Origin: Portunus trituberculatus
Lineage: Eukaryota; Arthropoda; Malacostraca; Decapoda; Portunidae
Assembly (NCBI RefSeq): GCF_017591435.1
Contig: NC_059289.1
Location: 9,237,347-9,301,346 of the forward strand
Reading direction: 5' to 3'
DNA length: 64,000 bases
The notes beneath the pieces were generated by a model, which had not been told where the DNA came from, ran no database searches, and saw nothing but the letters and a program-made list of their open reading frames with translations. Below are positions 59,845-64,000 of this stretch, in pieces (position 1 is the stretch's first letter; the number at the start of each line of letters is the position of its first letter). A program made the position numbers and the translations under genes.

Positions 59845-60096
59845 ATACCTTGAAATACGGTCGTTATAACTTACGATTATTTTGAGATACGATATGAAAT
59901 ATTCGGAAATTTATGCCCCAACATACAACGAAAAATTTGAGATACGATGAACGATAATAATTATTGTAGAAGCGAATGCTAGGTAGCAAAATCTGCGGTC
60001 GGCTGCCGCCTGCTCAGTTTGTTTGTTGACGCCTCATTGTTCAAACACGTTGTGTTATTCGTTGTGTTTGTGCTCATTATTCGTCTTATTTTGGAT
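59845..60096. mobile_element. Mariner-like terminal fragment
   Basis: It begins at a TA (GTGTATAGTGATACCTTGAA) that cuts gypsy copy 2. AGTGATACCTTGAAATACG resembles the CAGTGGTACCTCGAGATACG-type ends of mariner elements, and GAGATACGAT motifs recur inside. No opposite terminus is seen in the window. Confidence 0.5.
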
Positions 60097-60960
60097 TAGA
60101 GATGTATTGATACCAAATTTTTGGCCGATTCCGATACCGATACCGATACCATGTAATTGGGCCGATACCGATACTACTACTGATACCGATACCACCGATA
60201 CCGATACTATTACTTATAGTGATTACTGCACTGGACACCAGGATGAGTTGGTGGGCAGCGAGCGTTATCAGATGGGAGGCTTTGTTTTGGGGGATGCTGT
60301 AAGTCCTTCTGAGAACGTTTGTGAAATAGGAGCAATTTTAGAAGGTTTTTGAAGCCATTTGCAAAAGTAAATTACTCAGTAATTGGAATGAATATCTTCT
60401 CAGTCTTCTGATTCTTGTCAGTTATTTTAAATTCTTACTTCTTACTCCTTTAGCAACCATTTGGTCTTGTGCATTTTCATTATTAATTTTCATTGACGAT
60501 ATTTTGGCGATCAAAAATATTTCTAAAATTATTAAAATTGTAAAACAGACACAAAATATTAGCAAAGAAACTCATTTTGTTGTGTATTTTTCTCTTTAAT
60601 TAAATTTGACATCCTTTGATATTAATTCATTAGACATTAGTAGACCAATTCAGAAACATGAGCTTTCACCTAATATTTTCAATTAAATAGAAGAAAGTTT
60701 AGTCTATTCTAAATTTCTAGGTTGTGGCTTATTACCACAGAAAACAGTATTCTATGACATACGGTAATCACCACGGAAACTTAATACGCCGTATTATATT
60801 AATTTGTTATCATCAATATCTTATATTGAATATATCACTAAGTAGTAAATTCCTTTAAGGTATCAGAAGTATTGGCATAAAATAAGCCGATACCGATACA
60901 GATACCGATACCCGAAAAAAGGCCGATACCGCCAATTCCGATACCGATACCGATGCATCG
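60097..60960. mobile_element. hAT-like non-autonomous element with GATACC repeats
   Basis: The left end TAGAGATGTATTGATACC and the right end (read inward GATGCATCGGTATCGGTATC) are imperfect inverted copies. Both are followed by clusters of the hexamer CCGATA. The terminal GATGCATCG-type sequence is typical of some hAT elements. 864 bp, no transposase seen. Its last few bases are apparently displaced by the LTR at 60961. Confidence 0.55.
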
Positions 60961-61616
60961 TGTTACGTTCACCGGTTAAACTGGTAAGATTGGCATCGAG
61001 GAGCCGGTGAACAATAACAATAAAAAAAACACTGCAGGTTCAACTGGTGAGGAAATGCAAAGAGGGCACTTTAAAAAGCTATTTTAATAACCCATAATGA
61101 AACTGACACACATAGATATAACATGAGACATGAAAAACAGATATATAACATGAAAATGACATACACATATACATATAACACAGTAATAAATACAACAATA
61201 AAGAACCCAACTTAATACCTAACAATAATCCTAATCCTATATGGAGGCAATGAGGAAAACACGGGACGAGGGGAAGTGATACTTATGAGGTGTCGTAGTG
61301 GTGAAGTGCTGGGTGATGGTTGATCCCACGGTAGACCCAAGAGGCGTTGTGTTCACTGGTTGAGGCCTGGACCTCGACTTTATTTCCAGAAAGCCAAGAG
61401 CTGGCTTAACACTTCCGGTTGAGTCGAATGGGGCTGCATGAATCCAACTTCGGGACAGTAGCGGGGCTTCATGAGACGGTGACGTGGAGGGTTCATGAGA
61501 CTGTGGCGTGGAAGGTTCACGAGACGGTGACGTGGAAGGGGAGGCGGAGAGGTGGCGAACGAGGTAACAAGCGGAGGAGGGATGGTAGTGGAGTATGTTA
61601 CGGGCGGGCCGTAACA
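60961..61616 (-). repeat. 3' LTR of gypsy copy 1
   Basis: 656 bp; the minus-strand ends are TGTTACGGCCC and ...CGTAACA, a TG...CA pair extended to TGTTACG/CGTAACA. Three 24 bp repeats (about 61469-61540) carry TGACGT in two of the three copies. It differs from copy 2's LTR at many scattered positions. Confidence 0.9.
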
Positions 61617-61629
61617 TTTCCTCCCCCCT
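61617..61629 (-). other. Polypurine tract of gypsy copy 1
   Basis: AGGGGGGAGGAAA on the minus strand directly before TGTTACGG of the LTR: the plus-strand primer site. Confidence 0.85.
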
Positions 61630-61647
61630 AAGACCTCCGTAATGGGC

Positions 61648-62667
61648 TCATGAAGGAGGTGAGACGGGAGATCTTGATAAGGTGTCAGCGATGATGTTGT
61701 CCACCCCCTTGATATGGTGGACTTCCAAGTTGAAGGGTTGAGTTAACAAGGCCCACCTAAGAATGCGTTGGTTTCGGTTCTTCATGGCGTGAAGGAAGGC
61801 CAGAGGATTGTGATCGGTGAAGACCTTCGTAGTTTGAGGACCAGGATGAAGGTAGCACTCAAAACGTTGGAGCGCCAGGACGAGTGCCAGAGCCTCCTTC
61901 TCGATGGTGGAGTAGTTGAAATGATGTTTCTTCAGCTTGGCGGAGTGATAGGCGATGGGATGGAGGATGCCACTTGTGGGGTCCGTTTGTAGGAGGACAG
62001 CACCCACTCCAACTCCACTCGCGTCCACTTGTAGATGGAAGGGGCGGGAGTGATCCGGCGTCCAGACCACTGGTTCCGAGGAGAGGAACGCCTTGAGGTG
62101 TTGGAAGGCTTGGTCACAGGTCCGGGTCCAGTGGAACGGGACGGAAGTGCTGATAAGGTCCGTCAGGGGGGCGGACAGGGTGGAGAAGTTCCTACAGAAT
62201 CTTCTGTAGAAACCAGCCATCCCCAAGAACCTCATGAGTGCTTTCCTGGTGGTAGGGACAGGGAAGCCAAGGATGGCCTCCACGTTAGCTCTCTTGGGGC
62301 GAACCTTGCCGTTACCCACCACATGCCTCAGGTAGACCACCGTAGACTTCCCGAAGGTGGACTTGGCCAGGTTGATTGTAAGCCCGGCTTCCTGCAACCG
62401 ACCCATCAGCCTCCGAAGACGGGTCAGATGTGTCACCGAGTCGTCCGAAGTCACCACCAGGTCGTCCAGATATGCAGATGTTCCCTCCAAGTCCTGGGTG
62501 ATGTAATTTATAGCCCTCTGGAAAGTGGCGGGAGCATTAGACAAGCCGAAGGGCATCACTGTGTATTGGTATAGTCCGAAGAGGGTGATGAAGGCGGATA
62601 TTATTCGGGCCTCGTCCGAGAGGGGAATCTGGTAGTAACCTTTAAATAAGTCTATAGTGGTTACAAA
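61648..62667 (-). pseudogene. Gypsy copy 1 reverse transcriptase (C-terminal part) and RNase H
   Basis: After the stop at 62668 the same frame continues FVTTIDLFKGYYQIPLSDEA (catalytic Asp), MPFGLSNAPATFQRAINYIT, TSAYLDDLVVTSDDS (YLDD box) and LGMAGFYRRFCRNFSTLSAP. The RNase H follows: FHLQVDASGVGVGAVLLQTD (catalytic Asp), YSTIEKEALALVLALQRFEC (catalytic Glu) and VFTDHNPLAFL (catalytic Asp), ending IIADTLSRSPVSPPS. Every catalytic residue is visible; only the upstream stop is inactivating. Confidence 0.92.
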
Positions 62668-63528
62668 TTAGGCTACTCCTATGCTATGTATAAGGTCCTC
62701 TATCAAGGGTAATGGGTAGGAGTCTGGCACCGTCACTTTATTTAATATCCTGTAGTCGGTACAAAATCTACTACTACCATCTGGCTTAGATGTTAACAGG
62801 CAGGGAGAAGCCCAGGGGGATATACTAGGTTCTGCAAGGTGATGCCAGAGCAGATAGTCTACCTCTTTTTTCATCAAGTCTCTTTTAATGGGTGAAATGC
62901 GATAGGCTGATTGTCTTATAGGCTTGATGTCATTAGATATTAAAGTTATATCATGTTGGATAGTAGTACAAAGTCCTGGAAGGTCACCTGTGATTTCTGA
63001 AAAGTCTAGCAATAACTTTTTAAGATCAGACTGTTGTGAAGGTGTTAAGGAAAGAAACACCTCATCAAGGTTGGACATGATTTGACTGTTTGAGGGGCGT
63101 CCTTTAGATGACGAGAAGAGGAATTCGATGTCGGACTCTTCCTCGGGGGGCACAGGACCAGACTCCTTCCCTACTAGACATACAGGTACAGTGCGAGACA
63201 AGTCGTCCTCTGGTTCTCTGGAGTGGTAAGGTTTCATTAGATTAATATGAACTAGTTGGGAATCCTTATGATGGTCAGGAGTGTGGACCACATAGTTTAA
63301 TGGACTTAATTCTTGAGCCACAACATAAGGTCCCATGAACTTACTGTGAAGAGCATTGCCTGGATTGGGAAGAAAAAGTAAACCCTTGTCTCCTGGTTTG
63401 AAACTTCTCATGACAGATTTGGGAAGAAAATTCTGCTGCATTTTAGTTTGAGATTTGAGGAAGTTTGATTTAGCAAAAGATCTGACTTCACTGATTTTAT
63501 TCTTAAGGTTACTGATGTAGTCAGACAC
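62668..63528 (-). pseudogene. Gypsy copy 1 integrase C-terminal domain fused to RT N-terminus
   Basis: 286 codons in one frame. First the integrase C-terminal domain: MRSFKPGDKGLLFLPNPG, LHSKFMGPYVVAQELSPLNY and LVHINLMKPYHSRE. Then an acidic linker, and RT start: GLCTTIQHDITLISNDIKPI, RQSAYRISP, MKKEVDYLLWHHLAEPSISP, WASPCLLTSKPDGSSRFCTD and YRILNKVTVPDSYPLPLIED. A stop TAA at 62670-62668 replaces one codon inside the RT. Confidence 0.92.
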
Positions 63529-63529
63529 A

Positions 63530-64000
63530 CTGGGGCTTGAAGGAGTATTTTGAGCAAACCATTGATCCTTTAATATTTTGAGAGGCCCCTTGATCTGTCT
63601 ACCATAGAGTAATTCAAAGGGAGTAACCTAAAGAATCTTGAGGAGATTCTCCTAAAGCGAAGAGAAGGAAAGAGATACTTTCATTCCAGTCTCCTTGATG
63701 CTCCAAGCAATACTTCTTCATCATGGATTTTAATGTTTGGTGAAACCGCTCCAGACAGCCTTAGGATTGGGGGTGGTAAGCTGAGGAGGTTACATGGTCG
63801 ATGTTTAGCTCATTCACTATCTGTTGGAAAAAATTGCTAGTGAGATTGCTACCCTTGTCAGACTGAATTTGTTTTGGAATTCCTACCGAGGTGAAAAAAT
63901 GTATTAGATGTTTTACAATGGTCTTTGATGTTATGTTTTTAAGAGGGAATCCTTCAGGGTACCTGATAGTGGGATCCATGAGGGTTAACAAATACTGATT
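63530..64000 (-). pseudogene. Gypsy copy 1 integrase catalytic core
   Basis: 63761-63991 reads TIRYPEGFPLKNITSKTIVK, FFTSVGIPKQIQSDKGSNLT (second catalytic Asp) and VTSSAYHPQS, then a stop. The same frame goes on with LERFHQTLKSMMKKYCLEHQ (catalytic Glu) and LLFAL. Further stops follow near 63630. The first catalytic Asp (HIDLVG-type segment) and the HHCC zinc finger would lie beyond 64000. Confidence 0.85.

Larger units (their letters stand above)
60961..64000 (-). mobile_element. Ty3/gypsy-type LTR retrotransposon, copy 1 (INT before RT)
   Basis: On the minus strand the order is integrase catalytic core, integrase C-terminal domain, reverse transcriptase, RNase H, polypurine tract, 3' LTR. 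The rest, including gag, protease and the 5' LTR, lies beyond the window. Integrase and RT are joined in one open frame (62668-63528), so the order is real and not a junction of two elements. This is the arrangement known for Gmr1-like elements within Ty3/gypsy. A few in-frame stops make it inactive. Confidence 0.88.

Overview
This is eukaryotic, animal-type DNA. It holds the 3' two thirds of one host gene and is otherwise dominated by transposable elements and microsatellites. The gene encodes a novel-type protein kinase C of the epsilon class (arthropod Pkc98E). The CR1-like retrotransposons carry tails built on TAGGTAAATAC, the microsatellite load is extreme, and introns are tens of kilobases long. 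Together these suggest a decapod crustacean, which is an inference.

Layout. 1-4394: two CR1-like LINE fragments on the minus strand (A and B). 4881-32987 (+): twelve in-frame PKC exons (628 codons) covering the end of C2, the pseudosubstrate, C1A, C1B, the hinge and the whole kinase domain. The start codon and most of C2 lie left of the window. Between exons 7 and 8 is a 20.9 kb intron. Almost all of it (about 9.0-29.3 kb) is four CR1-like LINEs stacked head to tail (D, E, F, G), starting and ending in (AC)n. These LINEs contain further insertions: two Tigger/pogo derivatives sitting in (TA)n, an RTE-type LINE with a duplication of about 107 bp, a piggyBac-type MITE with clean TTAA duplications, and a long inverted-repeat element. 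A decayed partial copy of exon 10 lies just upstream of exon 10.

32988-43545: 3' flank or UTR, a small mariner-type MITE, a Penelope-like endonuclease remnant, and long stretches with no recognisable gene. 43546-50288: a nearly complete CR1-like LINE (H) broken by a MITE, a small LINE fragment (J), and a LINE of another clade (K). 50526-58170: probably one Mutator-like DNA transposon with tandem-repeat termini and a PHD + FLYWCH + MULE transposase pseudogene. A nearly full-length LINE (I) is inserted in it and is flanked by an exact 29 bp plus (TG)n target duplication. 58260-64000: two minus-strand Ty3/gypsy copies in which integrase precedes reverse transcriptase (Gmr1-like order), separated by mariner-like and hAT-like pieces in an apparent nested arrangement.

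The main biological signal is that CR1-like copies repeatedly abut (AC)n/(GT)n on one or both sides and form head-to-tail stacks. This suggests a microsatellite-targeting LINE lineage that reuses its own insertion sites. TA-targeting DNA transposons in turn sit in (TA)n tracts, some of which grew inside the LINE reading frames. LINE letters A-K and family numbers 1-3 are my own labels. No element here appears fully intact.
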